Source of the DNA: Luscinia megarhynchos
Lineage: Eukaryota > Chordata > Aves > Passeriformes > Turdidae
Length of the DNA: 64,000 bases
NCBI GenBank assembly: GCA_034336665.1
Contig: JAPFBE010000033.1
Coordinates: 558,001-622,000, forward strand
Reading direction: 5' to 3'
The notes beneath the pieces were generated by a model. That model worked only from the letters and a program-made list of their open reading frames with translations, was not told the origin of the DNA and searched no databases. The position numbers were made by a program, and so were the translations under genes. Below, piece after piece: positions 52,161-63,420 of the stretch. How positions within the stretch are numbered: position 1 is the stretch's first letter; the number at the start of each line of letters is the position of its first letter.

Positions 52161-52179
52161 TATGTGCCCAAAGTGGGGC
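52161..52179 (+). other. Element F primer binding site, tRNA-Lys-like
   Basis: TATGTGCCCAAAGTGGGGC, four to five bases after the LTR, is similar at about 14 of 18 positions to the known tRNA-Lys1,2 primer site. The assignment is tentative because of decay. Confidence 0.5.
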
Positions 52180-54968
52180 TTGAGGGCATCGAAAGATAAA
52201 AGGAATAACAATTCTTGAATAACCTAATTTTTGAGTGCTGGATATAGAAACCTCATTAGGGGGCATCATGTGGTCTAGGTTTTCCTGGTTCAGGTGGCAC
52301 GTGGTCGTGGCTATATTTCTCCAATTTGAAGGCCCTTATCTAAACATGGGCCCCATAACTAAGGCTACTGTGTCTGTTATCCAGTTTGCTTTATGCGTTA
52401 ATAAGGTGAGGAATTCGTGGGTTTTTAACTTCCTTTGGAAGGCGGATACATGGATTCAGGGCTATCACACGCTAACTATTTATTTTTGGGATTACTTTAG
52501 TAATGGCACCTACGGTGAGGAAATGACAGCAAGGCAAATTTTCTCCCAACCCTTCACCTAGTTTTTTGGGTTTACCCCACCAGTTTTTATGGGTTTTGTT
52601 TGGTTTCACGTGGTAAGGGGGAGGGGTGGTTTCACCTCAGGGATGGCTCCATGAGGCTGGGGAGTGGGAGGCACTCTCTCGTCTCTGGGAGCTTCCCCTG
52701 TGAACTTCTGGCACCAATCAGAAAGCCGATTTGGTGATGGACAGCTCGGGAAACCAATGAAAAAGTTATTTCGCTTTCACAAATCACAGTTGCATTGACT
52801 TAACTGTCTCTTTTGGTTTCCGGTCTCCGGAGGTATGGGGGGTCCCTGGCTGAGGGCTCCGGCCCGGGCTTCGGGCTCGGTCTGGGGTCCGGCCCAGCAC
52901 CCCGGCCCTGCGGGGGGCCTGGCTCGGAACCCCGGCCCCGGGCTTGGCGGGGAGGGTCCGGCCAGGCACCGGCTCTGCGGGGAGCCCCTGGCTTGGAAGG
53001 CCTCCGGGCTCCGCATGGCCCCAGCACCAGCCGCATGGCCCCAGCACCAGCCACATGGCTCCAGCACCGGCCACATGGCCCCGGCCCTGCCAGCTGGGCT
53101 CGGCTCGCCTTTCCACGTGGCAGAGAAGGACTCCAGCTGCCCACGTTTGTTTCTTCACAATCTGGATACAATTGTAACTTCTTTATGCCTGGATGGGATC
53201 CTGGATCTCCTAAGTTCCCCTGAATGAGAAGAAATGAAGCATAGAGACTACAAAAGTGAGTGGGATGAAGATAAAGTTCCTAGTGGGATAAGATTGAAAA
53301 GATGCAAGCAGCTGAAAACCTTTTTTGTGGGCTGTGGGGATTGTGACTTCACTAAAGTTCCTTTAAACTGTGGAAAATACATGGGGGTTTGAAATATTTG
53401 AGAAAAGAATCCTTTGCCCCGAGGGAATGGGGGTCTCTGTTCTGGAACTGGAATATGAACAGAGACATTTGATAGAGAAGCCAATGAAGAGAATTCGGTT
53501 TTTTTAACAGCCTGCCTTTAGAGGTGGTACCCCATGTGTGCATCGTAACCCATAACACGGCTCTGGAAGGACTGTGTAAATGAAAGGAAAATTCATAGTT
53601 CTGTGGGTTTTGGGCGGACACAGACTGTGAAGGTGAAGACACCCCCTAAGCCATAACCAGAAAAGGGACTTTTCTCTCTGAAGTAAACTGAACTGATTAT
53701 ATGAGTGTATAACTGACTGAAGTGTTCTCTCTGTATGTTGGTTGGTAAGAAATGTGGAATGAAGGGGAGGAGGGAACAATCTAGGAATTTTATCCTGAAT
53801 TCTAATTCTTTTTTTGTATTATTTATAAATTTCTTCTTGTACCTTTTTAAGTTTTGAGCCTGCCTTGTCTCTACTCCTGGGTCCTGTCTCAAAAAGAAAT
53901 TAACTATATTAAGGTTGGCAAACCCAAGTCACACCGTGACAGGTTTAAATGTCCTCTGAATGTTAATGATACCACATAGTGGCTGTTGTTGCTGATCGGC
54001 CTCTTCTACTTAGCATTCAGAGACAAGGGAATATTGGCATGGATAACAACCCTGATACCTAACCCAGGAAATAGAGGTGCTGCCCCAGAGTCTGACCCTG
54101 CCCCAGGGACTAGGGATTCTGCCCCAGAGCCTGATCCTGTCCCACAGCCCAATGCAGAATGGTACCATCCGGAGTGGGTGGGGGTTCTAGTGAAGGAGAT
54201 AGGCCAGATGTTGAAGGAGCACTTTTCCCCAGCTGGTGAGGAACCATCCCCCTGCCCTAAAGAGGGAAAATCGGTGGGTGCTGCAGTGGAACCTATAGAT
54301 GTTGCATCTGTCCAGGTTCCAGATGAACCGCAGGGACAGTCACAGCCAGCAGCAGTCGCCCCTGTAGAAACTAGAAAATCTAAAATGAAAACAAAGCACC
54401 TAGATAATAAGGACCAGGAAGGAGGGCCGTCACAACTAGCAAGGGAGCCAGAGGTTGAGATCGTCACTGAGTCCCTCTCATAAGAAAGGCTCCGGAATCT
54501 GTGAAAAGACATTGTACGATGGGGCCGTGAAGCTTTTACAACCTGGTTACATGAGGTCTGGGATCTTATGGGAACAAGTGTACAACTGGATGGCACTAAG
54601 GCCAGGAATTTGGGATCCTTGACCCACGACTCTGGTGTGGATCAGGTATTTGTAAGGGAGCCAGGCCCCCTTCCCCTCTGGGAACAGCTTTTAATGAGTG
54701 TGAGAGAGAGGTTTGTCCACAGAGAGAGAATGCAGGAGCACCACCATAGAATGCACTGGCAAACCCTTGAGGAAGGGATCCAGCAGCTGAGAGAAGTGTC
54801 GATATTAGAGGTACTCTTTGGGAGGGGTGGACAGCATGACAATGACCCTGACAAGGTCAAGTGCACAGGGCAGATGTTGTGGAATCTGGGAAACCTGGGG
54901 CCATCTCAATATACCACTTTTATTGCAATGATTAATGCTGATAACAAGCAAGAGAGAGTGTGTTCTGT
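52180..54968 (+). pseudogene. gag: Element F gag, ERVL-like, split by a solo LTR (52597-53941)
   Basis: The N-terminal part (52235-52561, about 108 codons) contains WKADTWIQGYHTLTIYFWDYF. After the nested LTR, gag resumes at 53947 with LLIGLFYLAFRDKGILAW, a Pro/Glu-rich linker, and then a stop at 54481-54483. The capsid continues (54568 onward) with SVQLDGTKARNLGSL, LPLWEQLLMSVRERF and TLEEGIQQLREVSILEV, then DPDKVKCTGQMLWNL. These are characteristic of avian ERVL gag. The last codons before 54969 run into another solo LTR. No zinc knuckle is seen, as in provirus C. Confidence 0.72.
52597..53941 (+). repeat. Solo LTR, 1.3-kb family, copy 2
   Basis: TGTTTGGTTTCACG...CACACCGTGACA, 1345 bp, with perfect 5-bp duplication GGTTT (52592-52596, 53942-53946). 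Pairs with copy 1 at 45503-46799 along its length. The GC-rich core (about 52810-53110) holds a short tandem array of an approximately 20-bp unit around CCCCAGCACCAGCC (53010-53085). Confidence 0.9.
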
Positions 54969-55295
54969 TGTAACTTGGCCTTAAATTAACTCCCTCCTAG
55001 CTGAATTACTCTGAGAGAGTTAATCAGGAGTTACATGTAAGATAAACTAAAGATACAAAAGAGGCTCTTTGTCTTTATCTTTTTAGGGTAGCTTTATTTC
55101 ATCGTGGTCTCAGGGAACAAAGAGGACAAAGGATCTCAGCTAATGGTTTTTCTAGGAAAAGGTCAGGGAGGGGTTTTTGGCTCTCTGCCAATAAGATGTG
55201 GACACGAAGTTTGGGTAAACATGAGAGATAAGAGAGGAAGAGGCCCCTGGGAAGGGTTAAAACATTCCTTTTACCCCTGGTATTGCGTTACAACA
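54969..55295 (-). repeat. ERVK-type solo LTR in element F gag
   Basis: 327 bp in reverse orientation. On the minus strand it begins TGTTGTAACGC and has AATAAAGCT followed by AGAGCCTCTTTTGTA, as in the LTR of provirus A, and ends CAAGTTACA. Perfect 6-bp duplication TTCTGT (54963-54968, 55296-55301). Gag continues in phase across it. Confidence 0.88.
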
Positions 55296-55301
55296 TTCTG
55301 T

Positions 55302-55557
55302 TGCCAACAAGTTCAGAAACTTTGAGAGTATGATCAATGGCCCAATGCAGACTCATGTCTCTGCTGTGGTTAAGGACCTCAAAGAGCAGTTTAAACAGGA
55401 GATGAGAGAAATGCGGGAAGAGATGAGGAAAATCAATGCAGCACCAATACGATGCAGAGGCCCCAAAGGTAGAGCCCAACGCCCCCCAGCAAGGGGGAGA
55501 GGGTACACGCCACACGCTGACCTGTGGTTCTTTCTGCGTGACCATGGGGAAGGTTAA
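55302..55557 (+). pseudogene. gag: Element F gag C-terminus
   Basis: Resumes directly after the solo LTR with NKFRNFESMINGPMQ, then a charged helix (VVKDLKEQFKQEMREM) predicted to form a coiled coil, and an Arg/Pro-rich end, closing at a stop near 55555-55557. The N-terminal half of the protease, including its active-site motif, cannot be found downstream. Confidence 0.65.
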
Positions 55558-55633
55558 CAGTATACCAAAATACCATCAGAACATGTGGGGGAAAAACCTG
55601 TTTCCATAGTTAGGGTGACGGGGATGACAGGAA

Positions 55634-56864
55634 TTGACTTTGCTGGAAGCTGAGGTGAGCCTGACAGGGAAGGGGTGGCAGAAACATCCAATTGTACCTG
55701 GCCAAGGGGCACCACGCATTCTAGGCAAACGCTTCCTCAGCAACGGTTACTACAAAGACCCAAAGAGGTTCAGGTGGGCTTTTGGAATAGCTGCTGTAGC
55801 AACAGAGAGCATTAGGCAGTTGAACACCTTGCTTGGACTGTCAGAAAACCCATCTGCAGTAGGACTCCTGAAAGTGACAGAGCAACAGGTACCAATTTCC
55901 ACCTTGACAGTGCACTGCTGGCAGTACCAGACAGATCGAGATGCTATGAGCCTCATACACAAGATGATCCGTGAGCTGGAGAGCCAAGGGGTGGTCAGCA
56001 AAACCCACTCACCCTTCAACAGCCCCATCTTGCCTGTGCGCAAGTCTGATGGAGAATGGAGATTGATTGTGGACTAACGTACATTGAATGAAGTGACTCC
56101 ACCGCTGAGCGCTGCCGTGCCAGACATGCTGGAACTCTAGTACGAGCTGGAGTCCAAGGCAGCAAGGTGCTATGCCACCACTGACATTTTTCTCCATTCC
56201 TTTCGCATCAGAGTGCAGACCTCAGTTTGCTTTCACCTGGAGGGGCGTGCAGTACACCTGGAAGCGACTGCCCCAGGGGTGGAAACACAGCCCCGCCATC
56301 TGCCAGGGACTGATTCAGGCTGCACTGTAAAAGGGTGAGGCTCCCGAACATTTGCAGTACATCGATGACATCATTGTGTGGGGGAACACAGCAATGAAGG
56401 TATTTGAGAAAGGCAAGAAGATCATCCAGATTTTAATGGGAGCCGGCTTCGCCATTAAAAAGAGCAAAGGACCTACCCTAGAGATCCAGTTCCTGGGAGG
56501 GAAGTGGCAAGACGGACAGCACCAGGTCCCCACTGAGGTCATCAATAAGATCACTGCAATGTCTCCACCAACAAGCAAGAAGGAAACACAAGCTTTCCTA
56601 AGTGCCATAGGCTTTTGGAGAATGCACATCCCTGAGTACAGCCAGATTGTGAGCCCTCTCTACCTGGTCACCCACAAGAAGAATGATTTCCACTGGGGCC
56701 CTGAACAACAGCAAGCCTTTGCCCAGATCAAACAGGAGATCGCACATGCAGTAGCCCTTGGCCCAGTCAGGACGGGACCTGAGGTAAAGAATATGCTTTA
56801 CTCTGCAGCCGAGAACCATGGTCTGTCCTGGAGCCTTTGGCAGAAGGTGCCTGGTGAGACCTGA
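55634..56864 (+). pseudogene. pol: Element F protease remnant and RT
   Basis: 55634-56077 has the C-terminal half of an ERVL protease (LEAEVSLTGKGWQKHPIV, ILGKRFLSNGYYKDPK) and the RT entry (THSPFNSPILPVRKSDGEW). An in-frame TAA at 56075-56077 interrupts the RT fingers. The palm near 56090-56330 is in other frames (RLPQGWKHS-like sequence at about 56265). The frame 56352-56864 has the catalytic QYIDD (56352-56366) and the thumb. No protease Asp-Thr-Gly is found. Confidence 0.75.
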
Positions 56865-57214
56865 GGCCGATCCCCGAGATTCTGGAGCAGAAGTTACAGA
56901 GGGTCTGAAGCCAATTACACTCCCACAGAGAAGGAAATCTTGGCTGCATATGAACAAGTTCAAGCTGCCTCAGAGGTGATGGCACCCAAGGAAAACTCCT
57001 CCTGGCACCCTGACTGACAATACTGGGGTGGATGTTCAAAGGAAAGGTTCCCTCTACCCACCATGCCACCGGCGCCGCATAGAGCAACTGAATTGCCCTC
57101 ATCATGCAACACGCCCGTATTGGCAACCCGAATCACCCTGGGATTTTGGAGATAATTACAAACTGGCCATAAATTGAAGATTTTGGTCTTGCTGACGAAG
57201 AGGAGTAGAAGCAA
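56865..57214 (+). pseudogene. pol: Element F connection region
   Basis: Between thumb and RNase H the connection domain is present but scattered over frames with stops; NYTPTEKEILAAYE can be read at about 56905-56955. No separate gene. Confidence 0.55.
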
Positions 57215-58600
57215 GTGACCCAAGCTGAAGAAGCCTTACCATACAACCAACTGCCAGCAGATGAAACATGCTTCACCCTTTTCACCGACGGCTCCTGTCA
57301 CATTGTGGAAATGCACCGGAAGTGGAAAGCAGCCATATGGAGCCCCACACGACAGGTTGCACAAGTTACCGAAGGAGAAGGTGGATCACGTCAACTAGCT
57401 GAGCTCAAAGCTGTTCAGCTGGCCTTGGACATTGCTGAGAGAGAGAAATGGCCAAAGCTCTCCCTTTACACTGATTCATGGATGGTAGTCAATCCTCTGT
57501 GGGGTTGGCTGGAAAGGTGGAAAAAGGCTGACTGGCAATGTAGAGGAAAACCATTCTGGGCTGCTGATGAGTGGAAAGACATTGCCACTCAGGTAGAGAA
57601 GCTACCCATGAAAGTCCGTCATGTAGATGCCCATGTTCCCAAGAGCCGGGCTAACGAAGAACACCAGCACAATGAGCAGGTAGATCAGGATGCACAGATA
57701 GAAGTCTCAAAGATAGACTTAGATTGGGAACACAAGGGAGAAGTGCTCCTGGCTCGATGGGCCCACGATGCCTCATGTCATCAGGGCAGAGACGCTACCT
57801 ATAAGCGGGCACAAGACCAAGGGGTGGATCTAACCATGGACAGCATCTCTCAGGTTATCCATGTCTGTGAGATGTGTACTGCCATCAAGCAAGCCAAGCG
57901 GGTGAAGCCCCTCTTGTATGGGAGGGCGGTGGTCCAAATATAAGTACGGAGAGGCCTGGCAGATTGACTATATCACACTGCCTCACACCTGCCAAGGCAA
58001 GCCCTACGTGCTGAGCATTGTGGAAGCCACCACCAGATGGTTGGAGACCTACCCTGTGCCTCACTCCACTGCTCGAAACACCATCCTGGGCTTTGAGAAA
58101 CAAGTCCTTGGGAGGCATGGTACCCCTGAGAGAATTGAGTCAGACAACAGGACTCATTTCAAAAATAGCCTTATAAGCATCTGGGCTAGAGAACACGGCG
58201 TTGAGTGGGTGTACCATATTCCCTACCATGCACCAGCGGCTGAGAAAGTCGAACGGTGCAATGGCCTGCTTAAAACCACCTTAAAGGCACTTAGTGGGGG
58301 GCTTTCAAGAACTGGGAAATTGATCTACCAAAGGCCACATGGTTAGTGAACACCCGAGGTTCCACTAACCAAGCAGGCCCTGCCCAATTTGAGCCCTTGG
58401 GAGCACCAGATGGAGATAAGGTCCCAGTGGTACACCTGAGAGGCATGTTAGGAAAAACTGTTTGGGTGAACTCTGCCTCCAGCAAAGACAATCCTGTTCG
58501 TGGGGTGGTTTTCACTCAAGGACCAGGTTGCACTTGGTGGGTGATGCAAAAGGATGGAGAGACCCGATGCATACCCCAAGGAGACCTTGTTCTAGGGTGA
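57215..58600 (+). pseudogene. pol: Element F RNase H and integrase, frameshifted
   Basis: The frame 57215-57943 has RNase H (CFTLFTDGSC, LAELKAVQLALD, LYTDSWMVVN) and the integrase zinc region (HDASCHQGRDATYK, CEMCTAIKQ). A frame change near 57930 leads to 57918-58346 with WQIDYITLP, ESDNRTHF and AEKVERCNGLLK, so the three catalytic acidic residues remain. The C-terminal part lies in 58346-58600. The order and motifs are ERVL-like. No env follows. Confidence 0.78.
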
Positions 58601-58696
58601 ACTATCTATGATATGGTGCCTGTAACTGCATGTATGTATATGATTTAAAAATTTTAATTTGTTGTAGCATGTTGGTATGGAAAAAATTCGGGGTGG

Positions 58697-59371
58697 ATAA
58701 TGTTGGGGGTTGAGTGTTTTTCTATTACTGTGTCAATTAAAAAAAATTTTCCCATTATCATGCCAATGGAGCTGGCTGGGTTACACCCAGGACCTTTGAC
58801 AACTGTAAACAAAAGGGGTAGGTGAGAGCGGCTTCTGGAGGGGCTACTCGTGTTTCCGGAGGGGCTACTCATGTTTCCGACGAGCTCTAAGGAGGACCCC
58901 CTCATCTGCAGCCACGCGGCCAAAGACAGGATACCCAGACCCTCTGCAATGACCTGCCCTGCATCTGCCCTGCTGCAGCCTCCTGCCTCTGTGGACACAG
59001 TTGACCACCAGAACCCAAACAGTGAGGGAGGAGCTGCCCTCTCCAGCCCACTCCCACCTGAGACTGGCATGGCCGCTGCCGCCCCCCCCCAGCTCTGCTC
59101 CCGCCCGCTTCTCTGCTTTGGCCCGTCTGCAGCACCGGGACCGAGTGCAGAGAGAGTGTGCCTGCAGCTAAAGAAAGGACTGGAACCGAGTTATCTGTTC
59201 TGTTTTGTTGGTAATTTTAACAACTGCTGTTGTTTCTTCTACCCCCTTATCTCTGCCTCAGAGTCCTTGATTCAAACAATTATAATACTTGGGGGGAGTG
59301 GAATTAAAGTCTCTATTTCAATGGAAAACTTCTGCCTTTATCGGCAGACACTTGTCCTTCAAACCAGGACA
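58697..59371 (+). repeat. Element F right LTR
   Basis: TGTTGGGGGTTGAGTG...AAACCAGGACA, 675 bp, after a purine-rich tract (AAAAAATTCGGGGTGGA, about 58680-58696). Belongs to the same subfamily as 40343-41080 and 61346-62062. Its U3 does not match the left LTR. Confidence 0.82.
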
Positions 59372-60120
59372 CAGATAAGCGTAATTTGGGAGGCTCACGG
59401 GGCAAATCACTTTGTTCTACATCATCTGGCTCACCCTCTCATCCAGGGCGTCATATGTATTCTGAAATGGCAGCTGGGTAGGTGATGGGGGTCGGGAGAA
59501 ATTTTCATCACCTCCCCAAACAGGAATCCATTTCCACTCCTCTTCATCCATCGGGCATCCTCCTATTACCTGACAGTGGGAGGCATGGGAGTCCTCTGAC
59601 TCCTGGTGGGCCTCCCTCAAAGAAGGAAGGCTGTAACTCCAAGAATCTATTTCCCTTTAACTTTCCCTAATACTCCTTAGTCTTTCTACTTCCTCCTTAA
59701 GCTCGGCCACCAACAAAAGGAGGTCATTCACCTGTTCACACTGCAGGCAGGCTTCTTTTGCAATGCCCCCTGGTACCACTGCCAAGCTCAAATACTCCTC
59801 ACAGGAGGGGGTCTGGACAAACACATCCTTTTTGGAGGGTTCTATTTGGCTACCTACACTTTTACCAACTGCAGTTTTTGATCGTGTAAAGACCATTACT
59901 AACAAAATAAACCCAAAATCAACCAACCAACAAAATTGCAAGAAACAACAAACTAAAAATCCCACTAGCAGGAGGAAACCTGCAACCCTGCCTACTTGCC
60001 CGGCCTGTGCAATCTGCCATGCCACACTCTCAGAGATGCACTGCGCCCCTGTTTGCTGCGCTCTGGGTTGCCGTGCTCCCTAGAGCCCTCTTTTAATCAC
60101 CCTGCAGCTGGCCAGAGGAA
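59372..60120 (-). pseudogene. CR1-like ORF1 fragment
   Basis: Two minus-strand frames read in order. The first (60025-59657, 122 codons) has a hydrophobic segment (LLLVGFLVCCFLQFCWL), a TRSKTAVGKS stretch, a CEEYLSLAVVPGGIA motif and a coiled-coil end (LVAELKEEVERLRSI). The second (59620-59417) has EWKWIPVWGG and SPTQLPFQNTYDAL. The latter resembles the region after the coiled coil of avian CR1 ORF1. The left side is cut by the LTR of element F. I am moderately sure of CR1; another avian retroelement ORF is possible. Confidence 0.45.
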
Positions 60121-60244
60121 AACCCCGCCCTGCGCCTGCGTGGCTAACGAGAAAGAGATATTCTACTCTGCAGTGTTGCTATTTTTTTGCCACAGAATTA
60201 AAAAGGACTTTTTTTCTGGTGTCACTACAGGCCACAGAGGATAA

Positions 60245-60971
60245 ATCCAAATGACAGGGCTAAAGTTATGAATATGGGCAATTAAAGATAAGAAGTAAAG
60301 CAACTTATGACTATTTCATTTGCTCTTTAGAACACAAACTTCAGTATTGATTTTAAAAAGCCCCGTCTTCATCCCAACAGCTTCTTGAAAAGCTATAGCA
60401 GAGTGATCCTATTACAGCAGTGCCTTAGTAATGTTGTGTTAGTTAAGGTTGTGTTGTCTGGTTTTGAGGGCTTATAACCCAGCTGTGAATATATTCTCCA
60501 GGCTGGAAGAAGTTGTCAAGGGGATTTAGCCCTGCAGAAAATCATATGACTTTCTATTTTTTTCCTACTTTAGATCAGATTTTTGTCTGCCTCTTTTTAA
60601 GGTAGGACAAAAAAAAATTAAGAATAAAACATCTGTCATGATGCTAATAAGCACCATTCTATATTTCAAGCCAGTGTTAACTTACCTCAGGTCTTGTGGG
60701 GTAAATAAACACATCTGGTTGTGTAGGAAACTTGTGTCAGATTGAGGGACTGAACCAGCATCTCTGAAGTGTGAGCTGACTCCATAGACACTGAATCCCT
60801 CTTCCACCTACTATAAAGACTTTCAAACTATAGCTCGAATGCTTTCTCCCTTGCACAAAGGATTTTTTTTTTTTTTAACTACAATGACCACTTTGGTTAG
60901 AGTTTTATTTGACAGAGCTTTTTAAGTGGTTTTCAGGAGGTAATGTTTCAAAACTGATTTTGACCTATATG
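60245..60971. other. No gene seen
   Basis: AT-rich sequence. GTCTGGTTTTGAGGGC and ACCCAGCTGTGAA near 60458-60487 faintly recall the end of an ERVL LTR, too weak to call. Confidence 0.45.
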
Positions 60972-62120
60972 TGTCCTGGTTCCAGCCAGGACAGGGTTAA
61001 TTTTTTGCAGTAGCCAGAAGGGGGCATGGCTGGGACCCAGAGGTTATTCTATACCACCTCATGTCATTGCCAGGGACAGGAGGAAGGAGTCCTTTCTGGG
61101 TCACGCAGCATGGCAGAGACAGTGGTTGGATATTGTTGGGGGTGAAAGAACTCACATGTAAATGTTTCTTGTATTTTCTGTCATTAGTATTGTTGCTGTT
61201 ACTGTCAATTGTCTTATCTAATTGCTGTTTCCAGTAAATTATACTTATCTCAACCCATGATCTTTACCTTTTTTTGCCTCCAGTTCCCCTTTCCATCCTG
61301 CCACGGGGGGAGGGGGAAGCCAGCGAGCAGCACTTGGTTTGGAGTTGTTGGGGGTTGAGTGTTTTTCTATTACTGTGTCAATTTAAAGAATTTTTCCCAT
61401 TATCATGCCAATGGAGCTGGCCCGGTTACACCCAGGACTTTTGATGACTCTGGACAAAAGGGGTAGGTGGGAGCGGCTGCCGGAGGGGCTCTCGTGCTTC
61501 CAGAGGGGGGACTCGTGTTTCCGGCGAGCTCGGAGAAGGACGCCCCATCTGCAGCCACGCGGTCGAATGCAGGAGAGCCAGACCCTCTGCGATCACCTGC
61601 CCTGCATCTGCCCCGCTGCAGCCTCCTGCCTCTGCGGACACAGCTGATCACCCGGACACAGACGGTGAGTGAGGAGCTGCACGCTCCAGCCCGTTCCCAC
61701 CCGAGACGGGCGTGGCCGCTGCCACCCCCTCCCACCTCCGCTCCCACCTGCTCTCTGCGGCCGCCGGGCTTTGTTCTATCTGGAGCACCGGGACCGAGTG
61801 CAAAGAGAGTGTGCCCACAGCTAACGAAAGGACTGGGTCCGAGTTATCTGTTCTGTGTTGTTGGTAGTTTTAACAACTACTGTTGTTTCTGCTTGTACGG
61901 TTAGATATATTAGTAAAGGAGTTGTTATTCCTACCCCCTTATCTCTGCCTCAGAGTCTTGGATTCAAACATTTATAATACTTGGGGGGAGTGGATTAAGG
62001 TCTCTACTTCAAAGAAAAACTTCTGCCTTTATTGGCAGACACCTGTCCTTCAAACCAGGACGGGAGTGTTTCAGTGGAAACATTAAATTGGAGAGTACCA
62101 ATCATTACTAAACCATGACA
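60972..62120 (+). repeat. ERVL-type LTR carrying a nested solo LTR
   Basis: TGTCCTGGTTCCAGCC...AACCATGACA. Left part 60972-61345 and right part 62068-62120 join across the nested element, and the whole matches the minus-strand LTR at 50440-50929. Flanks (ATATG and ACAAG) do not match, so the target duplication is lost or the pair is not a simple solo LTR. Confidence 0.75.
61346..62062 (+). repeat. Solo LTR nested in another LTR
   Basis: TGTTGGGGGTTGAGTG...AAACCAGGACG, 717 bp, same subfamily as 58697-59371. Perfect 5-bp duplication GGAGT at 61341-61345 and 62063-62067. GC-rich frames inside it are not genes. Confidence 0.9.
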
Positions 62121-63009
62121 ACAAGGAAACTTTGAATCCAAGATACACATGTATCTTAGGCTGCTACTGTCTCTCACCAAACCAAACTCGTATGCACAAA
62201 CAAGAAACTCATGGAGTGGGATATGGTAAGGAGTAAAAGGGACTATTTAGATGGAACAATACAAAAATGGTCCTATCAACATAGTCAACCCAACAGCAGA
62301 ACAGGCTTCCATGAGAAAAATCAGGAAGAGTCATTGCCTGACCTGCTGGAAAATTCAACAGAATACATTTTCCATTAATAACCAATGTCAAGACTGAATA
62401 TTTGCTGAATGCAAAACAACCATATGAATCTGGGAAGCCATGCAACCTTCAGGCCGCACTACACTTTTAAGTCCTTCACAACAAAATATGGTGCTAGGAT
62501 GCAGACGTCTTGGTGAAGGGAAGAAAATTTGTTTTATTTTTTTTTTAATGGTTGATTTTTTTTTTTTAATTATCTCCTGACAAGCTTAAGAAACAAAACC
62601 CAAATGTTTAAATCCACACTTCTTTGTTGCTCTCTGTTCCCTCTGCTATTGCTATATTTTATGTGCCAGTAGCACACCTTTGCAAGCACTAAAGGTTTTT
62701 TTTCTCTTTTTTTTTTCTTTAAAAACATCCAAAGCCATAATTACTTGAAGAAACACGAGTTGTCCCTTCTAATCTCCCCACTGTCCCCCCCCCCCCCCCC
62801 ACTCCCTGGCAGTGCTGGGACAAGGGGGGAAGGGACTGGAGTGAGATGGGAGTTAGACACCCAAACTGTGAAACAGAGATCATGGGTAATCTGCTAGGAA
62901 GGAGACTACATGCCTTTGGGCCACCTGTCAGCCCACCACATGCCATGGTGGATGGACATTGCTGGTCTGCATCCCCCACCACATCTGGGAAAAGGTAGCA
63001 GGGAAGACC
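62121..63009. other. No gene seen
   Basis: Unassigned sequence with T-runs (about 62536-62566) and a C-run (about 62786-62800). No frame of note. Confidence 0.45.
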
Positions 63010-63420
63010 TGTGCTGGGTTTGGTTGGGGTAGAGTCAATTTTTTTCCCAGTGGCTGGTTTGGGGCTGTGCTTTGGATTTCTGCTGAACATGGGGTTTATA
63101 ACATAGATGATTTTGTTATTGTTTAGCAGGGCTTACACAGAGCCAAGACCTTTTCTGCTTTTTGTACTACCACACTGTCAAGGGGGTTGAGGGTGCATGG
63201 GAGGTTGTGAGGAGACACAGCCAGGACTAGTGACCCCAACTGACCAAAGGGATATTCCTGACCATATGACACCATGTTCAGTATATAAAGGAGGGCAAGA
63301 GGGATGATGACATTTGAAGTGATGGTGTTTGTCTTTCCAAGTAACTGTTACATGTGATGGGGCCCTGCTCCAACACACTTGACATACTTTCTGACTCCTT
63401 TGCCACTCTCAAGAACTAGC
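63010..63420 (+). repeat. Avian ERVL LTR with TATA box
   Basis: TGTGCTGGGTTTGG, GTAGAGTCAATTTTTTTCCC, TTACACAGAGCCAAG and CCCCAACTGACCAAAGG are hallmarks of a common avian ERVL LTR. GTATATAAAG at 63281-63290 is the TATA box. The right end is not clear. No internal ERVL sequence follows within the window, so it is solo or partial. Confidence 0.75.

Larger units (their letters stand above)
51438..59371 (+). mobile_element. Element F: decayed ERVL, env-less, with two nested solo LTRs
   Basis: Left LTR 51438-52156, primer site, gag, protease-RT, RNase H-integrase, polypurine tract and right LTR 58697-59371. The two LTRs share U5 but not U3. I find no target duplication. Nested solo LTRs at 52597-53941 and 54969-55295 interrupt gag, and each has perfect duplications, so they are younger than F. 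Confidence 0.75.

Noticed and set aside
52777..53227. Frames of up to 136 codons on both strands
   Set aside because: GC core and tandem array of the second 1.3-kb LTR; no start context or conserved protein.
45498..53946. The two 1.3-kb LTRs as the ends of one provirus of about 8.4 kb
   Set aside because: Each has its own perfect but different 5-bp duplication, and CR1 and other LTRs lie between them, so they are two separate solo LTRs.
54006..54596. A 196-codon minus-strand frame
   Set aside because: Antisense to gag of element F, whose plus-strand motifs are clear.
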